From NCBI GenBank assembly GCA_947381965.1, contig CANCXX010000021.1, forward strand, positions 1 to 64,000: a DNA stretch of 64,000 nt, in the 5' to 3' direction. This DNA is from an uncultured bacterium. GTDB taxonomy: Bacteria > Bacillota > Clostridia > Lachnospirales > Lachnospiraceae. Position numbers and translations under genes: made by a program. The notes under the pieces are model-generated. The model saw nothing but the letters and a program-made list of their open reading frames with translations. It searched no databases and was not told the DNA's origin. Positions 42,447 through 52,147 of this stretch are shown one piece after another (within the stretch, counting starts at the first letter, position 1; every line of letters starts with the position of its first letter).

Positions 42447-43862
42447 ATGAAAAAGTACAGTATGCTTACAGACAGTCCGGGGAAATCGCTTTTTTTCTTT
42501 GCACTTCCTATGATTTTGGGAAATCTTTTCCAACAGTTTTATTCTACAGTAGATTCTATAATTGTTGGTCAGTTTGTGGGGGAAGAGGCATTAGCGGCAG
42601 TAGGGGCGTCTTATTCCCTCACAACAGTTTTTATAATGATTGCCATTGGGGGAGGTATTGGCGCATCGGTTATAACTTCGCAATATTTGGGAGCTGGAAT
42701 ATACCGGAAAATGAAAACTTCAGTATACACAGCGCTTATTAGCTTTCTTACGGTAAGTGTTCTTCTTGGAATGTTTGGGCTGTTTTTTAGCAAAAGCATA
42801 TTGACGGCTCTTCACACGCCGGAAAATATCCTGGTAGATGCCATACTATATCTTAAAATTTATTTTATTGGCCTTCCATTTTTATTTATGTATAATATTT
42901 TGTCTTCTATTTTTAACGCATTGGGCAATTCCAGGACTCCGCTGTACTTGCTGATTTTTTCCTCGCTTTTTAATATTGTAATGGATCTTGTTTTGGTTAG
43001 GGGGTTTGGCTTTGGCATTGCGGGAGCTGCCATTGCGACTGTAATTGCCCAAGGAATTTCAGCGGTGATTTCCTTTCTGCTTCTTATGAGATGTCTGGAT
43101 AAATATAAGGATGAAACAGAGGTATATGATAATCCGGCTATAACTGCCGGGATGGAAATGGTGGGAGCTGTACAGAAGGAAAAATCCGTGTTTTTTGACG
43201 GCCAGATGCTTGGAAATATGATAAAAGTAGCGATACCTTCCATGCTGCAGCAGTCAATTGTATCTGTTGGTATGTTGCTGGTGCAGTCTGTGGTAAACGG
43301 CTTTGGTTCATCGGTACTTGCTGGTTATACGGCGGGAATGCGTATTGAGTCTATCTGCATTGTGCCTATGATAGCATCAGGAAATGCCGTATCTACATTT
43401 ACAGCCCAAAATCTTGGAGCTGGAGAACCGGAGAGGGTAAAAAAGGGATATCTTGCAGCAGTTAAGATGGTGGCGTCCTTTGCAGTTTTTATTTGTCTGG
43501 CGCTTGTCATGTTTCATGAAAGTATCATTAGTTCCTTTTTGGAAGAGGGGAGCGATGCGGCGGCTTTTGAAACAGGTAATGCTTATTTGTCTTTTATTGC
43601 TTTTTTCTTTGTATTTATTGGGCTTAAAGCAATTACTGACGGTGTGCTAAGAGGCGCTGGAGATGTGATAGTTTTCACACTGGCAAATCTTATTAATCTT
43701 GGAATCCGTGTTGCTTTTGCTTTTTCTTTTGCGTCTGTGCTGGGGGTACAGGCAGTCTGGTTTGCGGTTCCTATTGGCTGGACAGCTAACTATCTGATTT
43801 CTTTTGTAAGATTTCTGTCCGGTAAGTGGAGCAGCAAAAAGCTGATTAAAACAGAAGAATAG
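42447..43862 (+). CDS. MATE-family efflux transporter
   Basis: 471 residues with about 12 membrane segments in two halves. The start KYSMLTDSPGKSLFFFALPMILGNLFQQFYSTVDSIIVGQFVG is typical of clostridial NorM/DinF-like MATE proteins that use Na+ or H+ gradients to expel cationic drugs or metabolites. Substrate not inferable. GGAGG precedes the ATG, right after the C39-like gene. A weak AATAAGC/GCTTATT hairpin follows at about 43900-43930. Confidence 0.94.
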   Translation: MKKYSMLTDSPGKSLFFFALPMILGNLFQQFYSTVDSIIVGQFVGEEALAAVGASYSLTTVFIMIAIGGGIGASVITSQYLGAGIYRKMKTSVYTALISFLTVSVLLGMFGLFFSKSILTALHTPENILVDAILYLKIYFIGLPFLFMYNILSSIFNALGNSRTPLYLLIFSSLFNIVMDLVLVRGFGFGIAGAAIATVIAQGISAVISFLLLMRCLDKYKDETEVYDNPAITAGMEMVGAVQKEKSVFFDGQMLGNMIKVAIPSMLQQSIVSVGMLLVQSVVNGFGSSVLAGYTAGMRIESICIVPMIASGNAVSTFTAQNLGAGEPERVKKGYLAAVKMVASFAVFICLALVMFHESIISSFLEEGSDAAAFETGNAYLSFIAFFFVFIGLKAITDGVLRGAGDVIVFTLANLINLGIRVAFAFSFASVLGVQAVWFAVPIGWTANYLISFVRFLSGKWSSKKLIKTEE

Positions 43863-43972
43863 AGAGAATAGGGAACAATAAAACAGCGGATGTCCGAACG
43901 AATAAGCGCTTATGCTGCTTATTTGCATTTGGGAGGGCAGAAGCAGAACAATAATTAGGAGGAAAAATTTTT

Positions 43973-44557
43973 ATGGAGTTACTGGAAGAGAGAATCAGAA
44001 AGGACGGAAACGTTAAACCTGGTAATGTACTTAAGGTGGACAGTTTTTTGAATCACCAGATGGATGTGGAGCTATTTAGTGAGATGGGAAAGGAATTCCG
44101 CCGTCTTTTCCCTAGCGAAAAAATTAACAAAATTCTCACTATTGAAGCTTCGGGTATTGGTATTGCCTGCATTGCTGCCCAGTATTTTCATGTGCCAGTG
44201 GTATTTGCCAAGAAGTCACAAAGCGTTAATCTGGATGGGGAGCAGTATATAACCAGAATAGAGTCTTTTACTCATAAGAGAGTCTATGACGTGATAGTGT
44301 CCAAAAAGTATCTGGGGAAAGGCGACCATGTGTTGATTATTGATGATTTTCTTGCCAATGGTTGTGCGGCGGCAGGTTTGATTGACTTGGTAAAAAGTGC
44401 CGGGGCAGTAGTGGAGGGAGTTGGAATTGCTATTGAAAAAGGATTTCAGGAGGGTGGCCGTCTATTAAGAAGTAAAGGGGTAAGAGTGGAGTCGCTGGCT
44501 ATTGTGGAAAGCATGGACGACCAGACAGGAGAAATTGTTTTCCGTAGCCAAAACTAG
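43973..44557 (+). CDS. xpt: Xanthine phosphoribosyltransferase
   Basis: 194 residues. Salvages xanthine to XMP with PRPP. PRPP loop [18 protein letters not shown], and the purine-side [19 protein letters not shown] match Xpt of Firmicutes. TAGGAGG precedes the ATG. The 110-base upstream gap does not contain the conserved purine riboswitch core, unlike in Bacillus. No pbuX permease follows. Confidence 0.95.
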   Translation: MELLEERIRKDGNVKPGNVLKVDSFLNHQMDVELFSEMGKEFRRLFPSEKINKILTIEASGIGIACIAAQYFHVPVVFAKKSQSVNLDGEQYITRIESFTHKRVYDVIVSKKYLGKGDHVLIIDDFLANGCAAAGLIDLVKSAGAVVEGVGIAIEKGFQEGGRLLRSKGVRVESLAIVESMDDQTGEIVFRSQN

Positions 44558-44703
44558 TATAATCCGCTCCATACATGTTTCATTAGTCTAAATTTTATCT
44601 GCACTGCCTTTTTCCGCCACCTTGCCGGCTGAAAATTTATCCTTTGTAAAACAAAGTGGTAATTAGTGAGGGGCATATTGGGGAGAACGAATAAGATACA
44701 TAA

Positions 44704-44750
44704 AAAATAATAAAAAGGTGCGTAAACGCTACGCACCTTTTTATTATTTT
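44704..44750. terminator. Bidirectional terminator between xpt and the PBP gene
   Basis: AAAATAATAAAAAGGTGCGT (44704-44723) pairs with ACGCACCTTTTTATTATTTT (44731-44750), U-runs on both strands. The 145 bases between the xpt stop and this hairpin show nothing else. Confidence 0.92.
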
Positions 44751-44751
44751 T

Positions 44752-47475
44752 TTATTCTGCAGCTCCATTACTGTCGTCAGGAGGAGCCGCAGGCGCTCCT
44801 TCGGGAGGAATGCCGGCTGCCTGCGCTGCTGCTAAGGCAGCTGCATTAATTTCATTTTGCTGTTGCGCAATTATGGCTTCAATACCAGGCTGGGTCATAA
44901 ACTCAGCATTATGAGGACATGTATTCATCTGGTTTTGCGGCACAACTACTGTGGAAACAGATCCATCAGCATTGGTTATTTGCTGAGTGGTGGAAGTTCC
45001 CTGCTGTAAAGAAGGATGTTCTAATGGGGTAAGTTCCAAAACGCCTCCAACCTTGAAAGGACATGATTCGCTGGCAGGAAGGTTTGTGTATTGACAGATC
45101 ATACCCTGATAGTGGACATCGCAGCTTTCTGTGGGGATAGTCCCTTCTGCAAAATATTCTGACCGCAGAGTTCCGTCACAAAGTCCTGCAATGGGAAGCT
45201 TACCGGAACGGGCACAGACTGTTGCCTGTACAATGCCGCTTGACGGCATGGGAAAAGATTCGCTTGGAAGCTCTTCATGAACTCTTTCCATGACACCTCG
45301 CCAGAGCTTTTTGGCAAGGCTGCGTTCTTCCCCTTTTCTAAGCTTAGTGTTGTTATCATAGCCAGTCCAGACTGTAGCGGTGTAATAGGGTGTATAGCCA
45401 GTAAACCAGACATCATTGTAATCCGATGTGGTGCCGGTTTTTCCGGCAATTGCCATATTTCTGAAATTAACGGCAGTACCAGTTCCATGAGTTACCACAT
45501 CCATCATGGCGCTGGTTAAAAGCCATGCTGTGGTATCTTTGATAACTTGTCTGGAATCAGGCTGGGAGTTATCCAATATTATATTTCCATCATGATCTAC
45601 CACTTTGGTGTAGAGTTTTGGTTTTACATAGGTTCCACTATTTGCAATAGTGGCATAGGAAGCGTTTAGCTCCTCATTGGTAACACCGTCTGTGATGCCG
45701 CCTAAAGCAAGAGACTGCTGGATGTCGGAGAAAACCTGGGTTTCTCCATTTATTGTAACTTCCTTGCGGTCTACAACAGTAGTAAAACCAAAATTCTTTA
45801 GATAATCAAATCCCAGCTGTGGAGTAATCATGGTTAAAGTTTTGACAGCAATAATATTCATGGAATCTATAATACCCTGACGAAGGGAGTTCATGCCCCG
45901 GTATCCGGAGTACCAGTTATTGACCGGACGTCCGTTGGCATAGTTAAAAGGCGCGTCATTTACCATTGTGGCAAGGTTTAAACCTGCGCTGTCAAGAGCC
46001 GGTGCATAAACGGCAACTACCTTAAAGGTAGAACCAGGCTGACGTTTGGTGTCTGTGGCACGGTTTAAGGTCTTGCTTCCCTCTTTGGCGCCGCGTCCGC
46101 CTACCATGGCAACCACATAACCGGTATGCTGATCTTCAACAGTAATAGATACCTGAGGCTGGGGGGTGAGGCTGACATTTTCATCAAAAACTTCATCACC
46201 TTCGCTTAAATGTGCAGTTTTGTAGTCTGCAATCTGGGCATAAGCATCTTCCTGCGTGTTATAAATAAGGTTAAAGGAGGGATCCTGCTGTTCTCTGTAA
46301 TAAGCCCGGAACATTTCTGTGCTGTGATTTTCAAATTCGCCATTAGCTTTTTTTATAGTCAGCGCATAATTTAAATACCAGCGGACATTGGCAGGGTAGT
46401 TTTCTTCATTGGAAAACACCTCATCACAGATAGACTGAATATGAGGGTCCTGGGTGGAATAAATCTTAAGGCCCCCACTGTAAAGCAAGGTGAAAGCCTG
46501 GGTTTCATTATATCCCGCAGCTAAAAGATCGTTCATCACATCATCGGTTAATGCGTCCACAAAGTATGTATTAACCGCAGAATCTTCGGAGTCTTCATTG
46601 ACAATCTGTATGCGGGAATAAACGTCATCTGCCATGGCTTCATCATATTCCGCCTGGGAGATATATCCCTGGTCCAGCATATTTCCCAGCACTTTTTTTC
46701 TTCTGCCAGCATTGGCATCAGGGTGGGAAATCGGATTAAAGCGGGAAGGATTCTGTGTGATGCCGGCAATGACTGCACATTCAGAGAGATTTAAAGAATT
46801 TACCGATTTGTTAAAATAGCGCAGGGAAGCCGCCTGTACACCTAAGGTATTTTGTCCCAGATTAATGCTGTTCATATAATTGAGAAGCACTTCCTCCTTT
46901 GACATGGATTTGGTCAACTCAATGGCCAGATACTGTTCCTGGATTTTTCGCTTCATACTGTCAGCAAATCCGGTTTCACTGGTCCAGTCAGTAAAAACGT
47001 TATTTTTCAGCAGCTGCTGGGTGATAGTACTGGCGCCTTCTGTAAAATGAAAACCGTTTGTAATACCTACATAGGCCGCCCTGAAAATACCTTTAACATC
47101 TATACCGTTGTGATCATAGAAGCGCTCATCTTCTATGGCAACAAAGGCATGGGCTAAGTCTTCCGGAATCATATCCTGTGTGACAGGGATACGGTTGGAA
47201 TTTTGTGAAACAAGTTTGGCAATTTGGTTGCCTTCCAGGTCATAAACGAAGGTGGAAAAACCTGTAGGGGTGACTTTGACGTTTTCGATGCTGGGAGCAG
47301 TGTCAATGACTCCTTTAAAAATGCCGAAAGCCATGCTGACGCCAATAATGCCTATGCCAATAATGGCAAGGAGGGAAAGATTTAATACCGCCAGAAGCAG
47401 TTTCTTTCCAAGTTTTGTTGATGTTGCATGCAGGGATTTTTGTCTGGCACGAATCCCTTTTTTACTGTAGTTCAT
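44752..47475 (-). CDS. Class A penicillin-binding protein (PBP1A-like)
   Basis: 907 residues from the ATG at 47475 (GGAGG upstream). Basic tail, one membrane segment (about 27-55), GT51 glycosyltransferase (AFVAIEDERFYDHNGID, EGASTITQQLLKN, GLxLNxxNLGQ-like block) and transpeptidase with S-T-F-K in RQPGSTFKVVAVY, SMN in IIDSMNIIAVK and KTGTT. Builds and cross-links peptidoglycan outside the membrane. The long C-terminus has paired cysteines and an Ala/Pro-rich end (AALAAAQAAGIPPEGAPAAPP). Confidence 0.95.
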   Translation of the reverse strand: MNYSKKGIRARQKSLHATSTKLGKKLLLAVLNLSLLAIIGIGIIGVSMAFGIFKGVIDTAPSIENVKVTPTGFSTFVYDLEGNQIAKLVSQNSNRIPVTQDMIPEDLAHAFVAIEDERFYDHNGIDVKGIFRAAYVGITNGFHFTEGASTITQQLLKNNVFTDWTSETGFADSMKRKIQEQYLAIELTKSMSKEEVLLNYMNSINLGQNTLGVQAASLRYFNKSVNSLNLSECAVIAGITQNPSRFNPISHPDANAGRRKKVLGNMLDQGYISQAEYDEAMADDVYSRIQIVNEDSEDSAVNTYFVDALTDDVMNDLLAAGYNETQAFTLLYSGGLKIYSTQDPHIQSICDEVFSNEENYPANVRWYLNYALTIKKANGEFENHSTEMFRAYYREQQDPSFNLIYNTQEDAYAQIADYKTAHLSEGDEVFDENVSLTPQPQVSITVEDQHTGYVVAMVGGRGAKEGSKTLNRATDTKRQPGSTFKVVAVYAPALDSAGLNLATMVNDAPFNYANGRPVNNWYSGYRGMNSLRQGIIDSMNIIAVKTLTMITPQLGFDYLKNFGFTTVVDRKEVTINGETQVFSDIQQSLALGGITDGVTNEELNASYATIANSGTYVKPKLYTKVVDHDGNIILDNSQPDSRQVIKDTTAWLLTSAMMDVVTHGTGTAVNFRNMAIAGKTGTTSDYNDVWFTGYTPYYTATVWTGYDNNTKLRKGEERSLAKKLWRGVMERVHEELPSESFPMPSSGIVQATVCARSGKLPIAGLCDGTLRSEYFAEGTIPTESCDVHYQGMICQYTNLPASESCPFKVGGVLELTPLEHPSLQQGTSTTQQITNADGSVSTVVVPQNQMNTCPHNAEFMTQPGIEAIIAQQQNEINAAALAAAQAAGIPPEGAPAAPPDDSNGAAE

Positions 47476-47676
47476 GTATATGCCTCCATGTAGATTGAAA
47501 TCATATTCAAATTCTGAACACTTAGAGTATACCAAAATGTGGGACCGAAATAAAGTTTTTTATGTTTTATTAAGAATTATTCACAATTTGATACACAATT
47601 ATTCCCCTTTGTGTTAAACTTCAAGAAGCAGAAATAACAGAATTACAAGAAGAATCATAAAAGAAGGTAAAAGAAT

Positions 47677-48342
47677 ATGCAGGGGAATGAAAATGAATTT
47701 CTTCCATATAAAGTAGTATATCGGCAGGGGCATGGAGAATATGAAGAAAAGAAATCACGGTTTATTGCGAATGTAGTGCCTGTGACATCGGAAAAAGAGG
47801 CAGCAGAGTTTATAGAGACAATAAAAAAGAAATATTATGATGCCCGGCATAATTGTCCGGCCTTTATAATAGGAAGAAACAGGGAGCTTACAAGATGCAG
47901 TGATGATGGGGAACCTTCCGGCACAGCAGGAAAACCGATTCTGGAAGTGCTTTTGGGGGCTGGTGTCACGAATGTGGCGGCAGTAGTTACCAGATATTTT
48001 GGAGGTACCCTTTTAGGCACAGGGGGGCTGGTGCGGGCCTATACAAACGCAGCCCAGGCAGCTATTATGGATGCCGGAATTGCAACTATGTTCTATGGAA
48101 AAGAAATAACAATAGGAATTGACTATGCTGATGTGGGGAAAGTGCAGTATTTGCTGGGAAGCAGGCAGATTGAAATTGCTGCGTCCAGATACACGGATAA
48201 GGTGGAGTTTGATGTCCGTATTCCGGCCCAATATCAGCAGGAGGTGGAGAAGGCGCTGACAGAATCTACCTCAGCAAGGGCACGGATAACAGTAACAGGT
48301 TCCGGCTATTACATGGAAAAGGCGGAGATGAAAATCCGTTGA
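47677..48342 (+). CDS. YigZ/IMPACT-family protein
   Basis: 221 residues: N-terminal UPF0029 domain with KKYYDARHNCPAFIIG, SDDGEPSGTAGKPILEVL and VTRYFGGTLLGTGGLVRAY, followed by the C-terminal DUF1949 ferredoxin-like domain. Widely conserved, related to the yeast IMPACT translation regulator, with no assigned bacterial activity. AAAGAAGGTAAAAG precedes the ATG. Divergent from the PBP gene. Confidence 0.93.
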   Translation: MQGNENEFLPYKVVYRQGHGEYEEKKSRFIANVVPVTSEKEAAEFIETIKKKYYDARHNCPAFIIGRNRELTRCSDDGEPSGTAGKPILEVLLGAGVTNVAAVVTRYFGGTLLGTGGLVRAYTNAAQAAIMDAGIATMFYGKEITIGIDYADVGKVQYLLGSRQIEIAASRYTDKVEFDVRIPAQYQQEVEKALTESTSARARITVTGSGYYMEKAEMKIR

Positions 48343-48415
48343 CAAAGAAAGCGCCTTAAGCTAAAGTAAAAATGGTAACTGACAACAGGCATTCTTCTGA
48401 AAGGTGGTGGTTTTT

Positions 48416-48526
48416 ATGAATAAGAGTACAGCAGGCAGTACAGATATTCCTCCTCATGAACGGGGCATAAAAATCATATATAAAGGAGAAGAGCCATGGA
48501 AGAGATTAAAGAGCTTGAAGTTATAA
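48416..48526 (+). CDS. Possible 36-residue leader peptide overlapping mgtE
   Basis: ATG at 48416 preceded by AAAGGTGGTGG at a good distance. The frame reads MNKSTAGSTDIPPHERG and then IKIIYKGEEPWKRLKSLKL, with the stop 31 bases inside mgtE in another frame. The mgtE ribosome site lies inside it. It might couple or regulate mgtE translation, or be a remnant. A DIPPHE stretch includes the Asp/Pro composition seen in magnesium-sensing leaders, but there is no sequence homology claim. Confidence 0.35.
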   Translation: MNKSTAGSTDIPPHERGIKIIYKGEEPWKRLKSLKL

Positions 48527-49848
48527 GAGAATTGCTGGAAACAAAGCAGTATGCCAGTCTCAGGCGGAGGATGGAAGCCATGAATACTGCTGACCTTGCG
48601 GCAGTCATGGATGAATTTGGCGAGGAGGATTTGCTGAAAATTTTCCGGCTTCTGTCCAAGGATATGGCAGCGGATGTTTTTTCTTATTTGGAGGTGGACA
48701 GTCAGCAGTTTATCATAACCAGCCTGTCAGAAAAAGATGCGGCAGGCATCATAGATAATCTGATGGCGGATGATGCAACGGACCTTTTAGAGGAAATGCC
48801 CGCCAATGTGGTAAAAAAACTGCTTGCCAATGCAAATCCGGAAACCAGAAGGGATATCAACCAACTGCTCAGATATCCGGAAGATTCTGCCGGAAGTATT
48901 ATGACGGTGGAATATGTGGATTTAAAAGAAAATATGACCATAGAAGATGCTATTGCCCGCATAAGAAAGGTGGGGATGGACAGTGAAACCATTAATATCT
49001 GTTATGTGCTGGATGCCAAAAGAACCCTGGTAGGGACAGTAGCCCTGCGCTATCTGCTGATTAGTCCGGGAGATGCAATAATTAGTGATATTATGCACGA
49101 AAATGTGGTTTATATCAATACGATGATGGATCAGGAAGAGGTTGCCAGGCAGTTTCAGAAGTATGACTTTACTGCTATGCCCGTTGTGGACAATGAAAAG
49201 CGGCTGGTGGGAATTATCACGGTGGATGACGTGGTGGATATTTTGCAGGAAGAGGCAACGGAAGATATGGAAAAAATGGCTGCTATTGTGCCGTCAGACA
49301 AGCCATATATGAAAACAAGTGTATTTGAGACCTGGAAGAAACGTATGCCGTGGCTGCTGCTTTTAATGATATCGGCTGCTTTTACGGGAAGTATTCTGAC
49401 AGCTTTTGAGGGAGCGCTGATGGCGTATGGCGTATTAATTGCCTATATTCCCATGCTTATGGACACTGGGGGAAATGCAGGGGGACAGGCTAGTGTAACG
49501 ATTATCCGCGGACTGTCCCTAAAAGAAATTGAGTTTCGGGACAGCTTCCGGGTGGTATGGAAAGAAATACGGGTGGCATTGCTCTGCGGCGTTACTTTAT
49601 CTGCTGCTAATTTTCTTAAACTTCTTTTTTTTGACAGGGTAGGCATAATGGTGGCGCTTGTAGTATGTATTACGCTGGTTGCGGCAGTTCTGATTGCAAA
49701 AGTGGTGGGATGCCTTTTGCCCCTGCTTGCAAAAAAGATTGGATTTGATCCGGCAGTTATGGCAAGCCCTTTTATTACAACCATTGTGGATGTTTTATCC
49801 CTTTTGGTATATTTCCAGGTTGCAGCATGGCTGCTTCCTATTGGATAA
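48496..49848 (+). CDS. mgtE: Magnesium transporter MgtE
   Basis: 450 residues, normal MgtE length. N-terminal helical superhelix domain (about 1-130), two CBS domains (SAGSIMTVEYVDL, ISDIMHENVVYINT, GIITVDDVVDIL) that sense Mg2+, a connecting helix, and five membrane helices carrying the pore (MDTGGNAGGQASVTIIRGL). AAAGGAG precedes the ATG. No M-box riboswitch is visible in the 150-base gap upstream; a short overlapping frame is noted at 48416. Confidence 0.97.
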   Translation: MEEIKELEVIRELLETKQYASLRRRMEAMNTADLAAVMDEFGEEDLLKIFRLLSKDMAADVFSYLEVDSQQFIITSLSEKDAAGIIDNLMADDATDLLEEMPANVVKKLLANANPETRRDINQLLRYPEDSAGSIMTVEYVDLKENMTIEDAIARIRKVGMDSETINICYVLDAKRTLVGTVALRYLLISPGDAIISDIMHENVVYINTMMDQEEVARQFQKYDFTAMPVVDNEKRLVGIITVDDVVDILQEEATEDMEKMAAIVPSDKPYMKTSVFETWKKRMPWLLLLMISAAFTGSILTAFEGALMAYGVLIAYIPMLMDTGGNAGGQASVTIIRGLSLKEIEFRDSFRVVWKEIRVALLCGVTLSAANFLKLLFFDRVGIMVALVVCITLVAAVLIAKVVGCLLPLLAKKIGFDPAVMASPFITTIVDVLSLLVYFQVAAWLLPIG

Positions 49849-49898
49849 TATGATCATATTTTTACATTGCTGTCATCAGGCATCCTTATGTGAAATAA

Positions 49899-49935
49899 AA
49901 ACTCCGGTCAGGACTCTGGCCGGAGTTTGGTATTT
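49899..49935. terminator. Hairpin between mgtE and typA
   Basis: AAACTCCGGTCA (49899-49910) pairs with TGGCCGGAGTTT (49917-49928) with one wobble. Separates convergent genes. Confidence 0.85.
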
Positions 49936-49953
49936 CTGGGAATGCTGAAGTTT

Positions 49954-51801
49954 TCAGTTCTGGGCAAGAGATGCGTTTCGCATGGCAGCACGCTTGCGCA
50001 TGGTGGGGTCCAGAATCTTTTTTCGTATTCTTAAAGATTTTGGGGTTACTTCTAAAAGTTCGTCAGTGTCTATAAATTCAAGCGCCTGTTCCAGACTGAG
50101 GATTTTGGGAGGCGTAAGCCGGAGCGCTTCATCTGCGCTGGAAGAACGGGTATTGGTGAGCTGTTTCTTTTTGCAGACATTCAGTTCAATGTCATCCCCT
50201 TTTCCATTTTGTCCCACAACCATGCCAGAGTAAACTTTTTCACCAGGGCCAATAAAAAGGGTTCCCCGCTCCTGGGCGTTATATAGACCATAAGTAATGG
50301 CTTCCCCGGCTTCAAAGGCAATCAGGGACCCTTGTTTACGGTATTGGATATCTCCTTTGTAAGGGCCATAGCCATCAAAAATACTGTTCATAATGCCGTT
50401 TCCTTTGGTATCTGTCATAAATTCGCCCCGGTAGCCAATCAGCCCTCTGGACGGAATAGAAAATTCAAGCCGTGTATAGCCCCCGGAAGCAGCCCCCATG
50501 CTCTGGAGTTCCCCTTTTCTCTGGCTTAACTTTTCAATGACAGAGCCGGAAAATTCTTCAGGTACATCAATGTAACACAGTTCCATAGGTTCTAACTTTT
50601 TACCGTTTTCGTCGTTTTTATATAAGACTTCCGCTTTGCTTACTGCAAATTCAAATCCTTCCCGGCGCATATTTTCAATAAGCACAGACAAGTGAAGTTC
50701 GCCCCGGCCTGATACCTTAAAAGCCTCTGTTGTGTCTGTTTCTTCCACCCGTAAAGAAACATCGGTATTTAACTCCCGAAATAGGCGTTCACGCAGGTGA
50801 CGGCTGGTGACATATTTCCCTTCCTGTCCGGCAAGGGGAGAATCATTGACAATGAAGTGCATGGCAATGGTAGGCTCCGAAATTTTTTGGAAGGGAATGG
50901 GAATGGGGGTTTCAGGAGAGCAGAGGGTATCGCCAATGCGAATATCGGAAATACCGGAAATGGCCACAATGGAACCAGTATCTGCCTGCGTGACATCTAC
51001 TTTATTTAGCCCGTCAAACTCATAAAGTTTGCTGACTTTTACTTTCCTGAGCTTGTCCGGATCATGGTGATTGACAATAACTACTTCCTGATTGACCCGT
51101 ACAGAACCGTTGTCCACTTTACCAATGCCGATTCTGCCAACATATTCATTATAATCAATGGTGCTGATGAGTATCTGAGTGCCTGCTTCCGGGTCGCCTT
51201 CCGGAGCAGGAATATAATCAAGAATGGTTTCAAACAATGGTGCCATATCTGTGCCTGGTGTTTGAAGGTCCATGGTAGCAGTGCCGGTTTTGGCGGAAGC
51301 GAACACGAAAGGACAGTCAAATTGAGCCTCGTCCGCGTCTAACTCAAGGAAAAGTTCCAGAACTTCGTCTACCACTTCGGTGGGACGGGCCTCCGGGCGG
51401 TCAATTTTGTTTACACATACAATAACAGGCAGTTTAAGCTCCAGCGCTTTGCGGAGCACGAATTTTGTCTGGGGCATGGCGCCTTCAAAGGCATCTACCA
51501 CCAGAATAACACCGTTTACCATTTTAAGGACACGCTCTACCTCTCCGCCGAAGTCAGCATGTCCGGGGGTATCAATAATGTTGATTTTAGTTCCTTTATA
51601 GGTAACGGCGGTATTTTTGGAAAGAATGGTAATTCCCCGTTCCCGTTCAATATCATTGGAATCCATAATGCGTTCAGTGATTTCCTGATTTTCACGGAAC
51701 ACACCGCTTTGCTTTAACAATTCGTCCACCAGAGTTGTTTTGCCATGGTCTACATGGGCGATGATGGCAATGTTTCTGACATTTTCTCGTTTCTGTCTCA
51801 T
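49954..51801 (-). CDS. typA: Translational GTPase TypA/BipA
   Basis: 615 residues from the ATG at 51801 (GAGGAG upstream). G-domain motifs AHVDHGKTTL, RERGITILSKN, DTPGHADFGG and NKIDR, then EF-G-like domains II, III and V and the BipA C-terminal domain. Ribosome-binding GTPase involved in 50S assembly and stress adaptation. Long untranslated leader of about 155 bases from the promoter at 51962. Confidence 0.97.
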   Translation of the reverse strand: MRQKRENVRNIAIIAHVDHGKTTLVDELLKQSGVFRENQEITERIMDSNDIERERGITILSKNTAVTYKGTKINIIDTPGHADFGGEVERVLKMVNGVILVVDAFEGAMPQTKFVLRKALELKLPVIVCVNKIDRPEARPTEVVDEVLELFLELDADEAQFDCPFVFASAKTGTATMDLQTPGTDMAPLFETILDYIPAPEGDPEAGTQILISTIDYNEYVGRIGIGKVDNGSVRVNQEVVIVNHHDPDKLRKVKVSKLYEFDGLNKVDVTQADTGSIVAISGISDIRIGDTLCSPETPIPIPFQKISEPTIAMHFIVNDSPLAGQEGKYVTSRHLRERLFRELNTDVSLRVEETDTTEAFKVSGRGELHLSVLIENMRREGFEFAVSKAEVLYKNDENGKKLEPMELCYIDVPEEFSGSVIEKLSQRKGELQSMGAASGGYTRLEFSIPSRGLIGYRGEFMTDTKGNGIMNSIFDGYGPYKGDIQYRKQGSLIAFEAGEAITYGLYNAQERGTLFIGPGEKVYSGMVVGQNGKGDDIELNVCKKKQLTNTRSSSADEALRLTPPKILSLEQALEFIDTDELLEVTPKSLRIRKKILDPTMRKRAAMRNASLAQN

Positions 51802-51961
51802 AAATTTGCTCCTCATAGTACATATTACCATATGACCGCCCGGATATACGGCGGCCGGTATTGATATTGTTTTTTATTTACATCTTTGTACAGAACAGTC
51901 CGTACCCTTAAAACGTACCAACAGATAGTTTTAAAATTCGTTTTAAACTTCAAACCGCTTT

Positions 51962-51991
51962 AGTATAGCACTATTTTATATATCATGTAAA
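51962..51991 (-). promoter_or_regulatory. Promoter of typA
   Basis: Minus strand: TTTACA (51991-51986), 18-base spacer, TATACT (51967-51962). The 347-base divergent gap (51802-52147) holds this and, on the plus strand, an AT-rich stretch before ssb with TATATAA near 52074 but no convincing -35. No gene or riboswitch is recognised in it. Confidence 0.65.
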
Positions 51992-52147
51992 TATAAAAAT
52001 TTATATCCTGCTCTCTGGCAGCAGACAGAAATTTTTTGTACGGATGAAGCTGCGCGATAACTGACAGTTCTATATAAAGGATTTTCTCATATAAATAGTA
52101 ATACATGACAGGAAAAAATTCTTAAAGAGTAAGAAGGGAGAACTAAA

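Noticed and set aside
41421..43862. Integrated island at the tRNA-Thr gene
   Set aside because: No integrase and no repeated tRNA 3' end were seen on either side within the window.
43863..43972. Purine riboswitch expected before xpt
   Set aside because: The conserved aptamer core was looked for and not found; only a weak hairpin is present.
48343..48495. M-box magnesium riboswitch before mgtE
   Set aside because: The gap is too short for the aptamer and no conserved element was seen.
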